From the NCBI RefSeq assembly GCF_036711975.1, contig NC_091966.1, forward strand, positions 7,695,501 to 7,759,500: a stretch of 64,000 nucleotides of DNA, in the 5' to 3' direction. Both the position numbers and the translations under genes were made by a program. Below are positions 25,901-34,259 of this stretch, in pieces. The notes under the pieces were generated by a model that was not told where the DNA came from, made no database searches, and saw nothing but the letters and a program-made list of their open reading frames with translations. Origin of the DNA: Onthophagus taurus (taxonomy: Eukaryota > Arthropoda > Insecta > Coleoptera > Scarabaeidae). Position 1 is the stretch's first letter; the number at the start of each line of letters is the position of its first letter.

Positions 25901-28900
25901 ATGCTATTATTAAACTAAACACTAAATTAAAAATACAAGATAGAAGGGAGCTTAATATACAGGTCAGACCAGTACTAAGCACTACCATAACAATAATCCG
26001 TAACCAAAATAACGCGAGAAAGATACAAACAAATCTATACAATACAAGAGCACAAAGAAACTACAAAATTATGTGCAATGAGAACCTACAAAAAAAAAGG
26101 CTATAAATAAGGCATATCAGAAATGGCTAAATCAAGATACACCAAGGAACAATATCAAATATGAAATGGAACTGTCAAAATATAAAAGAATGATAAAGAC
26201 AATACAGTTACTTATTTAGCAGGATCGCGAGTCTCAATGGCATGGAACCTAGTGCGATCCTTAACACTCCAATAGACGCATGTCATCTAAGAGTTGACGT
26301 AGACAGTCTGCCTGGACTGACTAACTAACCTGTTAATACTTTTGCATCATAGGAATAAATATATATCTATTTTGCATGCATTGAAAAGTCATCTAAGAAA
26401 TGACATGCGCCCACTCTTGTAGTAACCGGCGGCGCGACTATTAAAAAACCATAACAATAAAAAATTAAACATACAACTTATACCTGTATCGTTATGGAAA
26501 GAATATTATGAAAGGGAATTGACAGACAAGAGACCACAGTTCCTAACTCTATCACTAACAACACTGAAAAGTAAAAAAAAAACTGAAAGCAATGTAAAAC
26601 AACATACCAAACGATCCGGAAGAGATCCAAATTGAGTTAATAAAGAACGCACCTAGCTCAATGGTGGAACAGCTGGCCATCTTTTAAGACTTTGTGAATG
26701 GTGAAGAAATTCCGGAGACTTGGAAGAAAGGATATATAACATCGATCCATAAAAGAGTCCTAGGCAAAACTGTCACAACTACCAATATCTAAAAGTCACA
26801 AATTCACTAAGCAGAGTACCTATATGGTCGAATATTGACGAAGAATGAGCGCGCCGTTTGAAATGGAGAAATAACGAGATCAGAGAAAAACATGCATAGA
26901 TATAGCTACAAAAAGAACACATCTCCTATTTGTTGACCGAACCAAGGCGTATGACACCATCCCTCAAAAAAAATTGTAGCAAATTCTATCTCAAACATCA
27001 ATATGATACATTAATTAAGTCTGTAAACTCATCCATGCAAATATCAGAAAACTTGTGATGTTCAATTTTAAAAGCCCTCCACTCGACGAACAGACAACGC
27101 TAAATAGCCTACATTTTGCAGATGACGAGGTGGTGGTGACGGCTTGGTCACCAACAGAGCAAAAACATAGTATCTTTGCGTAGGTGGAGGAGAAAGATCT
27201 GGTCTCAACGATAACGCCATAATCAAATCGTGCGAAGAATACATACCTCGGAACAAAACTACATGATATTGAGATATGTGAGGTGCACTAAAAACTACAA
27301 AATTGCAACTAACCAAACAATTAGGGGAGCAGTTACAGTGAAAGTACACTTCTGGAAAAAAACGGTCAGAAAGACCAAAATGGACAGAACCGATTTTATC
27401 TAATCAAATGCAGATCTTTCACAACTTTCAATTTCACTTATATGATTGACTCGTAAACTAGATGATTCCCACTTTAAGCATAAACTTTAATGCTATAGAT
27501 AAGTATTGATTTTGTAGTCTTGAAATTGTTATAGTTAAAATAGCTACTCCTTGTTAATTAACGAAAATTTTGGTACTATACCGAAAGTTTTCGTAGTTTA
27601 TATAATACATTCAGATATAATGGCCCGAATGTCTCGAGAAATAACTTTTTCACTACCTGAGGAATGCGTTCATGCCATGGAATTTATCTGATCGTCTATA
27701 ATGCTTCGTCGCCATCCTATTGACGTGTACAACAGCTTTAATTTTAGAAGAGCCAATTTCTCCAGCCCTCACACTAGGAATTGAATACAAAATTAAATAA
27801 TTGACTTAATCTTTCTATGATTTACAATAATCAAATCAACTATTTCTCATTTTCGTTTATTGTATGTTAGTAACAAAAGTATGTTGGTGGCTTTAATCAA
27901 ACAGGCTTTTTGGTCGTAAATTAAAAACTCATCCCACGACTCTGAACATCCCTGCACCTTTCCGATCCTTTTCATGTTCATATCCCTGATTATTATCTTG
28001 ATGTCATTTTTTTGGGGATGAGTCGCATACGTTTTCTACTTGTTGACAAGTCCTTTTTTTTCAGGTTCCTGTCCTTTTCAGGCAGTGTACATTCTTCCAC
28101 CTATAGGTTGTCAGTCACCCCAATTCTTTCGGACCTGCGTGTTTGCCACTGTACAGCACAGCGTAAGTGTTAGTATCTCTGATTCCATCACCTAGACATT
28201 GGGTTCAAAAGATGGCAATAACGGCATTACACCGTTCACCTATCATAATACTCTTTCGTTTGCTTTTTCAGTCACTAATGGTCCCATACACTCCGAGGCT
28301 TCATTTAGGTTTCATAGCCATACTTTTTTTACAAGGATAAGTTCTTGGCTTCCTTTTCAGAAGACCATTTCTGACGCTCTTGTTAATCTTGCCATTTCTG
28401 CCAGTGGAATTGCTTACCGGAGCTGCGAGAGGCTAGAAGGAGCTGTCATACAGCACTTTATATTCATGTCACTACTCCATTTGAATTCCGCGAAGTTTAG
28501 CTATTGCTGTATTTTTCGGCAACACTAACACAATAATGTGGTTTTATGATTGGATATAACTTGAAAAAGAAAACCAGCTCGACGTCTCCTCACAAGACTT
28601 AACGTGTTTAGAAGGCCGTTTAGCTCGTTTAACTACATCATTAATCTCGAAAACAAACTTATTAATCTTTTAGTAAAAAATTAACTAGTTAAAAGTTAGT
28701 TTTATTTAAAAAGAAAAATGTTTCGTTTTCTCCGAGAATTTGTGTTTGAACGTTGTAATCCTTCGATCGATAACAGAATGGTTGAGATCTATTAATTTAC
28801 ATTATTATTCACCTGCTATCTTGACCCTTCAAAAAGTCGCCGAACCACTCCTTTCTCAAAGCTAAGGGATTCATTCCGGAAAGGCGTGCCTTTCTTCTTT

Positions 28901-31663
28901 CTAATCGTTTATTTTTTGCATCTTGAGGATGATTAATTGAATTTTTTAATCAATTATCTTAATAAACTCTAATAATCATTTTTAAATAACGCGTTGATTT
29001 CTTTTATTAGGTAGCAGATGGATTGGATGGCACAATAACACTTTAGAAGGATCACCGTTGGAAATAACTTTTCAATTCGATTCTATCAGAGATTTTACAG
29101 CTGTTCATATTCACACGAATAACATGTTCATGAGAGGAGTACAAGTAATTATTATAAATAAATTCTAATCACAATAAATTAATTGCTATTTATTTCATAG
29201 ATATTTTCAAGTGTTGAATTATATTTTGGCCTCCATCCTGGAAGGTTTCAAGAGTTTCCCATCACCAAAGTTATCGCACCAGATCAAATAAATGAATCGG
29301 CACGAAATATTACAATTCGTTTTAAACCAAAATTATCAAAATTTATTAGATTGAGATTGCGATTCGCGGATAAGTGGATATTGTTAAGTGAAATAACTTT
29401 TGAATCAAGTAAGTTATTAAAACAATTATTTAGTTTTTACGTTTCTTAATATTGTACTTTTTAAAGCTCAACTACAACATAATTTAACCGATGAAATGCT
29501 TGAAAAATATTACTCACTTTTTGATATCGTACAATCGACATCGGCGCCACCACGAACTGGAGGAGAAATTATACACGCAAGAAAAGAAATTGCCCCAGAA
29601 ACAAGTCCAACTCATACAACTCAAACGTATATCGGCTTAATAACGGGTTCATTAGCCATGGTAGTTTTACTGTTAGCGTGTACAGTGCTTTTAATGATAA
29701 AGCGAGGTAGAAAAAAGGTCGCTTTACTTCACAAACACACAGCTTTGGTATCTAGCAGCACAAAGCCAGGGATTACAATGAATATGAAAGATTTAAAAAT
29801 GAATATGTCAACTCCTATCATCAATAATGGACTATCAAGATTGTCGTTTAATAACAAATCGGCTTCCGATACAATAAATTCCAAAAAATCGAAAATTTGC
29901 AATTTATATGGTCACGTTAATGGTGAAGAATCTGATAGCGAAAATTCCGTTTATCATGAACCTTATAAACTACTCCCTGCACCAATTACAAAATTTGGAT
30001 GCAATCCCGGTAAAACTAATTTATAATTTAAAATCTTTTTTTACTAAATATATATATTTTAGAAATGAAAGGGGTGAATGGTTTCCCAGATGACCTCAAA
30101 TTTAGTTCACCCTCTTCTTTTTATAATCTAAATCCCCCGTCTGCCTTAATGTCTACTTTACCATCAAAACATGAGTCTCCAGCGTACCAAACTCCGAACG
30201 TAGTTCCAGACCAGTACTACGCCGCTACAGACATAATTAAGACTGAACGAAAGGAGCAACACTTCACTCCTGGTAGGTTCACCTCAATAAAGTTACCCGA
30301 GAGCCCTCCAGTCGAAGGAGTGACTCAGCTACTGGAATTTCCGAGGCACAAACTACGTCTACTAGAAAAAATGGGGGAAGGAGACTACGGAACGGTAATA
30401 TTTTCATTTCCTCGTGTATACCGAGTTTCTTTACAACATAATTTATTTAAAATTTTTTAAGATTCATTTTTGCGAAGCCGAGGGTCTTCCTGATTACAAC
30501 GGTAGCACGATTTTTCATAAGAAGCACGTCATTATGAAAAGCCTATGGAAAAATACCGATGATAAAAAGAGAAATGAATTTTTAAAAGAAATTAGTTGGT
30601 TGGCCGGTGTTAGAGATCCAAACATTGCGCGAGTGTTGGGTTTTTGTAGTCAGGATGAACCGATGTGCGCGTTACTCGAATACTCAGAGTTTGGGGAACT
30701 GGCGAGATTTTTAGTTCAAAATTCCAGCAACGACGAATCACATAATCAATCAATTAGGTATGCTTTCATTTGAGTTTGGCGTTCAATTTATCCAACTTAT
30801 TTCATTTGATTTTCAGCTATGGATGCCTCATTTTCATTGCAACGCAAATAGCCTCTGGTATGAAATACTTGGAATCGTTAGATTTGGTGCATAGGGATTT
30901 ATCAGCAAGGTAATCCTTTAAAATTTTTCGTTAAAAAACCATTAATCTTTATGCATGAAAATGTGTACAGCTACGTTAATGCACATTTCTGCCGAATACC
31001 ATTACGTAATTTAAGCCCATTTCGAATTTACGATTAAATTGGGAATGTAGGTTAGCGGCGGAACCGTCCAACGCTGGAATTTCCAAATGACATTATAATA
31101 TACGATGGTTTTGTATTTCTAGAAATTGCGTGATCGATAAGCATTTCAACGTCAAGGTGTCAGACCACGCCATGTACTGCGACAGGTATCATGGCGACTA
31201 CTATATTAGTGATACCAAATCGAAACTTCCAATTAGATGGATGTCATGGGAAAGTCTGTTATTGGTGAGTGTTTTATATAATATTCCCGATGGTTTTACA
31301 AACGAACATTAGATCTCGCAATAAATCTAAATATTCGTTTCCCTTTAATACCCCTAGGGTAAACAGACTACAAAGAGCGACGTGTGGTCCTTCGCGGTGA
31401 CCCTATGGGAAATCCTGATGTTCTGTCTTCAGCAGCCTTACGCCGAGTTGACCAACGAACAAGTAATAGAGAACAGCAGCCATTGGTACCAAAACGACGG
31501 CTGCCAAAGGTACCTTTCACGACCCACTATTTGCCCGAGAGAAATCTACGATCTCATGGGAGAATGCTGGAAGAGAAACGCCACAGATAGGCCGAGATTT
31601 GCCGAAATCCATCTATTTCTACAAAGAAAAAACTTAGGTTATCTACCTGCGTCGATTTGTTAA
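7726..31663 (+). CDS. Ddr: Discoidin domain receptor tyrosine kinase (5' incomplete), 11 exons
   Basis: Single-pass receptor tyrosine kinase of the DDR family; vertebrate members are activated by collagen at the cell surface. Exons, all with AG/GT borders and matching phases: 7726-7957, 17861-18008, 23372-23551, 29011-29144, 29201-29408, 29467-30009, 30063-30394, 30462-30757, 30817-30909, 31123-31264, 31358-31663. Joined they give 870 residues without a frame break. Counting from the first visible full codon: discoidin domain about 1-125, discoidin-like domain about 140-300, transmembrane helix about 353-376, long juxtamembrane region to about 575, kinase about 575-865. Kinase landmarks are GEGDYG at 586-591, Lys618, Glu635, HRD with Asp718, and Asn723, but DHA replaces DFG at 736-738. 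The signal peptide and the start of the discoidin domain are missing and probably lie upstream. The last coding codons are followed by a possible AATAAA at 31698. Family assignment is firm; collagen binding is inferred. Confidence 0.95.
8053..8746. mobile_element. Insert bounded by 19-bp direct repeats
   Basis: The 19-bp word gtcttaacataataaagtt occurs at 8034-8052 and again at 8747-8765, with different bases on the outer side of each copy. This is the pattern left by insertion with a long target-site duplication, as made by LINE/SINE machinery. The left part of the insert (to 8181) is nearly identical to 6403-6537 inside the inverted-repeat element upstream. No open frame is recognised in it. 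The nature of the inserted element is unclear. Confidence 0.45.
9175..9558. mobile_element. 384-bp inverted-repeat element with GGGCYGGTTGTAC ends
   Basis: The left end gggctggttgtacaatacacc and the reverse complement of the right end, gggccggttgtacgatatacc, match at about 18 of 21 positions. Both sides are flanked by ATA (9172-9174 and 9559-9561), a likely 3-bp target duplication. The interior is dense in GATAA/TTATC words in both orientations. It is non-coding, so it looks like a MITE. A 3-bp duplication would fit the PIF/Harbinger group, but that group usually targets TWA, so the superfamily is unsettled. Confidence 0.6.
13120..13215 (+). repeat. Half-copy of the palindromic repeat family
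   Basis: Contains the linker ttattcagcgttagac, then one arm with ctagaactaacactagacct and the beginning of the gggtttagccgt centre. It then breaks off directly against the LINE fragment at about 13217. The missing second arm suggests the LINE truncated the palindrome, or inserted at its centre. Confidence 0.7.
13217..13795 (+). mobile_element. 5'-truncated LINE fragment with RT motif and 3' tail
   Basis: Three frames in order give [15 protein letters not shown], then a [13 protein letters not shown] block, then [15 protein letters not shown] (the reverse transcriptase catalytic box, with the two aspartates kept). These are followed by a basic [15 protein letters not shown] segment and a C-terminal [10 protein letters not shown] piece. 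The copy ends in a short gatgatgatgatg repeat (about 13775), a common 3' end for this LINE type. It carries frameshifts between blocks and lacks the endonuclease, so it is inactive. Confidence 0.75.
14387..15583 (-). mobile_element. Deleted Tc1/mariner-like transposon with long inverted repeats
   Basis: Terminal inverted repeats of about 130-145 bp run inward from 14387 and 15583 (cagg...cctg), including a shared block, aattatttacgaaattataa. TA flanks both ends (14385-14386 and 15584-15585), as expected for the IS630-Tc1-mariner group. A minus-strand transposase remains in two parts. The N-terminal 132 codons (15341-14943) look like a helix-turn-helix region. A C-terminal part (about 14800-14564) carries [14 protein letters not shown] followed by LDLNPL, the region of a catalytic Asp. 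The catalytic core between them is gone, and stops interrupt the C-terminal part, so the copy is dead but its ends are well preserved. Confidence 0.85.
15797..16055. repeat. Palindromic repeat copy interrupted by AT-rich tract
   Basis: The left arm contains the ctagatctagaactagaaac variant and half of the centre (gaggctaaaccca). The right arm has ctaaaccagaatgtttct and the linker ttattattcagcgctagat. The two arms are separated by a simple tract of taactatataataacta repeats, apparently a local expansion. It is a member of the same family as the array at 6740-7320. Confidence 0.7.
17861..18008 (+). CDS. Ddr: Ddr exon: end of the discoidin domain
   Basis: Acceptor ttttgcag before 17861 and donor gtaagt after 18008. 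It is read in phase 0 from the upstream exon and leaves one base over. It encodes [17 protein letters not shown], then [13 protein letters not shown] and the diagnostic [10 protein letters not shown] that closes the discoidin domain with its second conserved cysteine. Introns of 9.9 kb and 5.4 kb flank it. Confidence 0.95.
18009..23371 (+). other. Ddr intron of 5.4 kb
   Basis: No exon is recognised. It contains the minus-strand LINE remnant at 19400-20900. Two blocks with raised G+C (18230-18760 and 21640-22760) are not recognisably repetitive. An AT-rich, lysine- and asparagine-rich open frame of 118 codons at 22795-23151 has no recognisable similarity and is treated as chance. Confidence 0.6.
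19400..20900 (-). mobile_element. Jockey-like LINE remnant (minus strand)
   Basis: Minus-strand translation across several frames gives [11 protein letters not shown] for the usual YRPISLLP block, then [17 protein letters not shown] (the RT 'FLDV..AFD' box). Further on come DPDDTAVMA for the FADDTA catalytic box and [15 protein letters not shown], typical of the region after the catalytic box in Jockey-group elements. Many stops and shifts are present. It sits antisense inside a Ddr intron. Ends are approximate. Confidence 0.7.
23372..23551 (+). CDS. Ddr: Ddr exon: start of the discoidin-like domain
   Basis: Acceptor atttcag and donor gtgagt. It starts with two bases completing the split codon and leaves one base. 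It encodes [21 protein letters not shown] and [16 protein letters not shown]. These are landmark segments of the second globular (DS-like) domain that follows the discoidin domain only in DDR proteins, and they identify the gene as a DDR rather than another discoidin protein. Confidence 0.95.
25090..27400 (+). mobile_element. LINE remnant (endonuclease plus RT) with nested inserts
   Basis: In order along the plus strand: endonuclease text [33 protein letters not shown] and LKSIIDY; a middle part with [21 protein letters not shown] text near 26935 ([12 protein letters not shown]) and near 27115 ([12 protein letters not shown]), which holds the catalytic Asp pair. Stops and shifts are frequent. 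Two foreign segments interrupt it: the 448-bp insert at 25440-25887, and probably another of about 230 bp at 26200-26430. It lies in the 5.5-kb Ddr intron, in the same orientation as Ddr. Confidence 0.75.
25440..25887. mobile_element. 448-bp insert with 16-bp target duplication
   Basis: The 16-bp word tcaataattgattatg of the LINE endonuclease region is present at 25424-25439 and again at 25888-25903, so the intervening sequence is an insertion. It carries an inverted repeat of about 25 bp (gataaataaaagctccttgg... near 25477, and its complement near 25885). It also carries a hairpin motif CTGGTGA-AGAGATT/AATCTC-GAAAC at 25796-25823 that resembles a degenerate hammerhead core. It is non-coding. 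A long target duplication points to retrotransposition rather than a cut-and-paste element. Confidence 0.65.
27410..29010 (+). other. 3' part of the 5.5-kb Ddr intron
   Basis: No exon or clearly identified transposon. The piece 27950-28520 has higher G+C and a plus-strand open frame of 109 codons (28199-28528) that I do not recognise; it may be old repeat debris. The remainder up to the acceptor at 29010 is AT-rich. Confidence 0.45.
29011..29408 (+). CDS. Ddr: Ddr exons (two): rest of the discoidin-like domain
   Basis: Exons 29011-29144 and 29201-29408 are separated by a 56-nt intron (gtaatt...tttcatag). They encode [20 protein letters not shown], then [16 protein letters not shown], then [15 protein letters not shown] and an arginine-rich [18 protein letters not shown]. 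This matches the end of the extracellular DS-like domain of DDRs in order and spacing. Phases join exactly to the neighbours. Confidence 0.95.
29467..30009 (+). CDS. Ddr: Ddr exon: stalk, transmembrane helix and inner juxtamembrane region
   Basis: Begins after tttaaag and ends at a gtaaaa donor. After a short Ser/Thr/Pro-rich extracellular stalk (SAPPRTGG), the segment [20 protein letters not shown] is a clear single membrane helix. It is followed by a basic stop-transfer run, KRGRKK. The cytoplasmic part is Ser/Asn-rich and holds [10 protein letters not shown], a plausible phosphotyrosine docking site. If the 53-nt intron after it were retained, translation would stop after four more codons. 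Confidence 0.93.
30063..30394 (+). CDS. Ddr: Ddr exon: juxtamembrane region and glycine loop
   Basis: Encodes a Pro/Ser-rich linker with tyrosines ([18 protein letters not shown]), then [19 protein letters not shown]. The FPR start and GxGxxG loop mark the beginning of the kinase domain. The loop is split by the following 67-nt intron, and the next exon continues with IHFCEAEG, as in the LCE box of DDR kinases. Confidence 0.94.
30462..30757 (+). CDS. Ddr: Ddr exon: kinase N-lobe
   Basis: Encodes the beta-3 lysine in [10 protein letters not shown] (VAVK becomes VIMK, Lys kept) and helix C in [12 protein letters not shown] (Glu kept). Then come [11 protein letters not shown] and the hinge region [16 protein letters not shown] long insert, [10 protein letters not shown], follows the hinge, where vertebrate DDRs also have a variable loop. 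The exon leaves two bases, completed by the next exon. Confidence 0.95.
30817..31264 (+). CDS. Ddr: Ddr exons (two): catalytic loop and activation segment
   Basis: Exons 30817-30909 and 31123-31264. The first encodes [18 protein letters not shown] and the second begins [12 protein letters not shown]. The catalytic Asp of HRD and the Asn of the RTK pattern are intact. The magnesium-binding motif reads SDHAMYC, that is DHA for DFG, with the aspartate kept. The activation segment keeps the DYY pair ([10 protein letters not shown]) equivalent to the autophosphorylated tyrosines of vertebrate DDRs, and [13 protein letters not shown] follows. Confidence 0.95.
31358..31663 (+). CDS. Ddr: Ddr last exon: kinase C-lobe and stop
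   Basis: After an acceptor, cccctag, it encodes [19 protein letters not shown], then [26 protein letters not shown] and [12 protein letters not shown], ending shortly after [11 protein letters not shown] with a stop at 31661-31663. These are the conserved helices F to I of an RTK. As in vertebrate DDRs, the protein ends right after the kinase domain with no tail. Confidence 0.96.
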   Translation, partial: GKQTTKSDVWSFAVTLWEILMFCLQQPYAELTNEQVIENSSHWYQNDGCQRYLSRPTICPREIYDLMGECWKRNATDRPRFAEIHLFLQRKNLGYLPASIC

Positions 31664-33330
31664 CGCGAAGGACTTTTAACAAAGCAAAAAAAAAAGTAAT
31701 AAAAGAAAACGAAGAGTTTGAAAGAAAAAAAATATGACATACCAACTTGGAACGAGTGAACTCTTAATTAGTTGTAAGTACCTTCGAAAAAAAAAACAAA
31801 TTAAACGTTTGCATAAATGTAAGATTACGAAAATGTGTTTTAAAATTTATTCGATCAAGTCGATTTAATAACATTTGGCGTTTAGTTTATTTAACACGAC
31901 AATAAGTAGTGTCGAGTTGATATTTTTCAATTATAACGTCATTATGGTTAGTTCTTTGAAAATGAAAATGATTTAATTTCAAACAACGAACATATCATCA
32001 ATCACTTAGATAAGATTTAGTTAAATCTTTAAATTAATGAAACATAAAGAGGTGGTATAAATATCAGTTACATTTGGAATTAGGTATGGAAAAATTAATA
32101 GATGTATTTAAAAAGTCTGAACTTAGCCATCGCTATAATTTTTGTCTCACTGAGTAAGTTTTTCCAGCCACCTGGAGTCAAAAATTTGTGGCTACAGTCT
32201 CGAAAACAAATTCTGGACCAACTCCTGAAGATCCTGTGAATTCAAGGATCCAGACTTTATCATGATAGTCTTGAAAATATATATTTTTTAAAACTCTGAA
32301 ATTGGCAAACACACACATCCATTCCAATAATAATAGTTCTTCTTTATATACATATGCAGAATACATTTTCAGCTTTTCATAAAATTCTCTGAATCTCTCT
32401 GAATGGGCAATAACGCGTTTTAATCTGGCTCATTGATAAACGACGAATGTGAATAAACAAGTGAATGTTTGTAAATAGTTTCAACATTTTGATTTGTTTC
32501 TGTTTATAACATATTTAATTAAAAGCTGACCGTAGAGGGCTAAATTGAACTAAAACTAATTGCTAAATAGACTCACTGAAAGTAATCATTTTGAATTGTA
32601 ATTACTTCGTGAACATAAACATAAACACGCTGGTGTTCACAAACATTGGACTACGAGAACAGAAGGGATCCGGAAGTACTGTATATATCAGGAACAAAGG
32701 TTTGTGTATAAAAACTAAGTGATTTTCCAATGAAAAAGGAAGTGAGCGACATTGAGTTAGTTCATTGGGTTGTATAATAAAAAGTAACAGAAAATATTCA
32801 GTATTATCTTTTCTATTTAATGAAAAGTTTTGCAAATAACTGTGATAAAAAACTAAACATGGAGTCATCCAATATTTCGTACTGGCCCATTGACAAAGTA
32901 GATTCGTAGGAGCTTGGATCTGTTAGGACCTGCACAAGAAATAGTCTGGGGAGCAAAAAAATTCGATATGGCATGACGACCTGATTACGTTCTACTCATT
33001 ATAGCAACTTTAACTTGCTATTCAACAGAAAACCTAAGCTATAATACACAATTGTCGGCCTATTAACTTTCGATTCTTTTTGTCATTTCTTTGTTGTCTT
33101 TTGATAGACAAATAAAGTTCCACAAGTTATTTCAAAAGAAATGGTTGAATTTATTATCGTTGTACTTTGCTTATTAGATAAGTAAAACTTCAATGTCATC
33201 AACTCCAAACGTCTCTTTGGACATTATGGTGTTATTCTGGTCTATGCATTTGCAACTCATTAATGACCTACTATTGTATATTAAACAATATGGGAGTGAG
33301 TCCATCGTCTTGTCGTAGGCCCTCCCCTGA
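31664..33330. other. 3' flank of Ddr, no further gene seen
   Basis: Probable 3' UTR and intergenic DNA. A possible AATAAA lies at 31698-31703, only about 35 nt after the stop, so the real poly(A) site may be further down. No recognisable coding sequence or defined repeat. Confidence 0.5.
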
Positions 33331-33339
33331 TTTCATAAC

Positions 33340-34250
33340 GTTCGCTCATCACCATCTTCTTCTTCATCTTCATCAGCCCGTCTTCATCTACTGCTGGACA
33401 TAGGCCTCTTCTAAATTCATCAAAATTCATTTCTGTATTTAACTATTCTTATCCATTCTTTCCTCGCCACTTTCTTCACATCATCGATCCACCTCTTTTG
33501 CGGTCTTCCTGCACCTCTTCTAGCTTCTCGTGTTGTCTCCGAAAGGTTGTTCTTTGTGTCCATCTTTCTGTATTTGCTATTTCCACACGCCCAACTCATT
33601 GCCACTTATACCTTGCTACTCAACTTAGCCCATCTGTGACTTGTATTCTTCTGCCAATGTCACTATTTCGAATCTTCCCTCTCAGAGTGACTCCTAGCAT
33701 TGCTTGTTCCATCGCTTTTCATGTTACATTAAGTTGTTCTGCAGTTTTTGTCAAGGCCATCGTTTTAAGTTCGTATGTCGTCGATGACAATATGCAGCTA
33801 TCATACACCTTTCGTTTTAGTCTTCTCGGTATGACGATAAGCATACCCAGAAGCTCATCACCATCCGTGTCAGATTTACTAACTTCAATGGAATTCCCAT
33901 TTCCTGCATGGCTATATAGTGCTTCTCGATCTATAGTATTATAGACTTGTATCGAATTCCTACCGTTTTTCAATTACTTGTCAGACTGTAAAATTCTCAT
34001 GTGTGGTGGATCTGCCACTTCTAAACCCTTACCACCTAAATTCGCCGTACGAGGTGATTCTGTGCTGTATCATACCTGCAAGAACTTTATGTGTGGTACA
34101 AAGAAGCGATATCTCCCTATAATTTCGACTGTTAAGCTTATCCTCTTTGTTATGTATTGGACATATAAGAGCAGTCTTCCAATCTATAAACATCTTCTCA
34201 GTCTCCATCTTCTCAATTACAGGGGTTATAAATAAAAGCATTCAGTAGCC
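33340..34250 (-). mobile_element. LINE remnant (minus strand) between Ddr and the ClC gene
   Basis: From its 5' side (high coordinate) the minus strand reads MFIDWKTALICPIHNKED, then YREISLLCTTHKVLAG (RT block). After a deletion come ELLGMLIVIPRRLKRKVYDS and GRPQKRWIDDVKK, the last being the basic C-terminal signature of this LINE type. It ends in a gaagatgaagaagaag-like 3' repeat at about 33355. The RT catalytic box is lost, so the copy is internally deleted. Confidence 0.72.
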
Positions 34251-34259
34251 ACCGTACAA

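Noticed and set aside
28199..28528. 109-codon frame in the Ddr intron
   Set aside because: No recognisable family and no splice-compatible link to Ddr; kept only as possible repeat debris.
30010..30022. Read-through of the 53-nt Ddr intron giving a truncated receptor
   Set aside because: Would add only four residues before a stop; possible as intron retention but nothing in the sequence favours it over normal splicing.
33498..33944. Plus-strand open frame of 148 codons
   Set aside because: It is the antisense of the minus-strand LINE remnant, whose frames give recognisable LINE text; Cys/Ser-rich composition is typical of such shadows.
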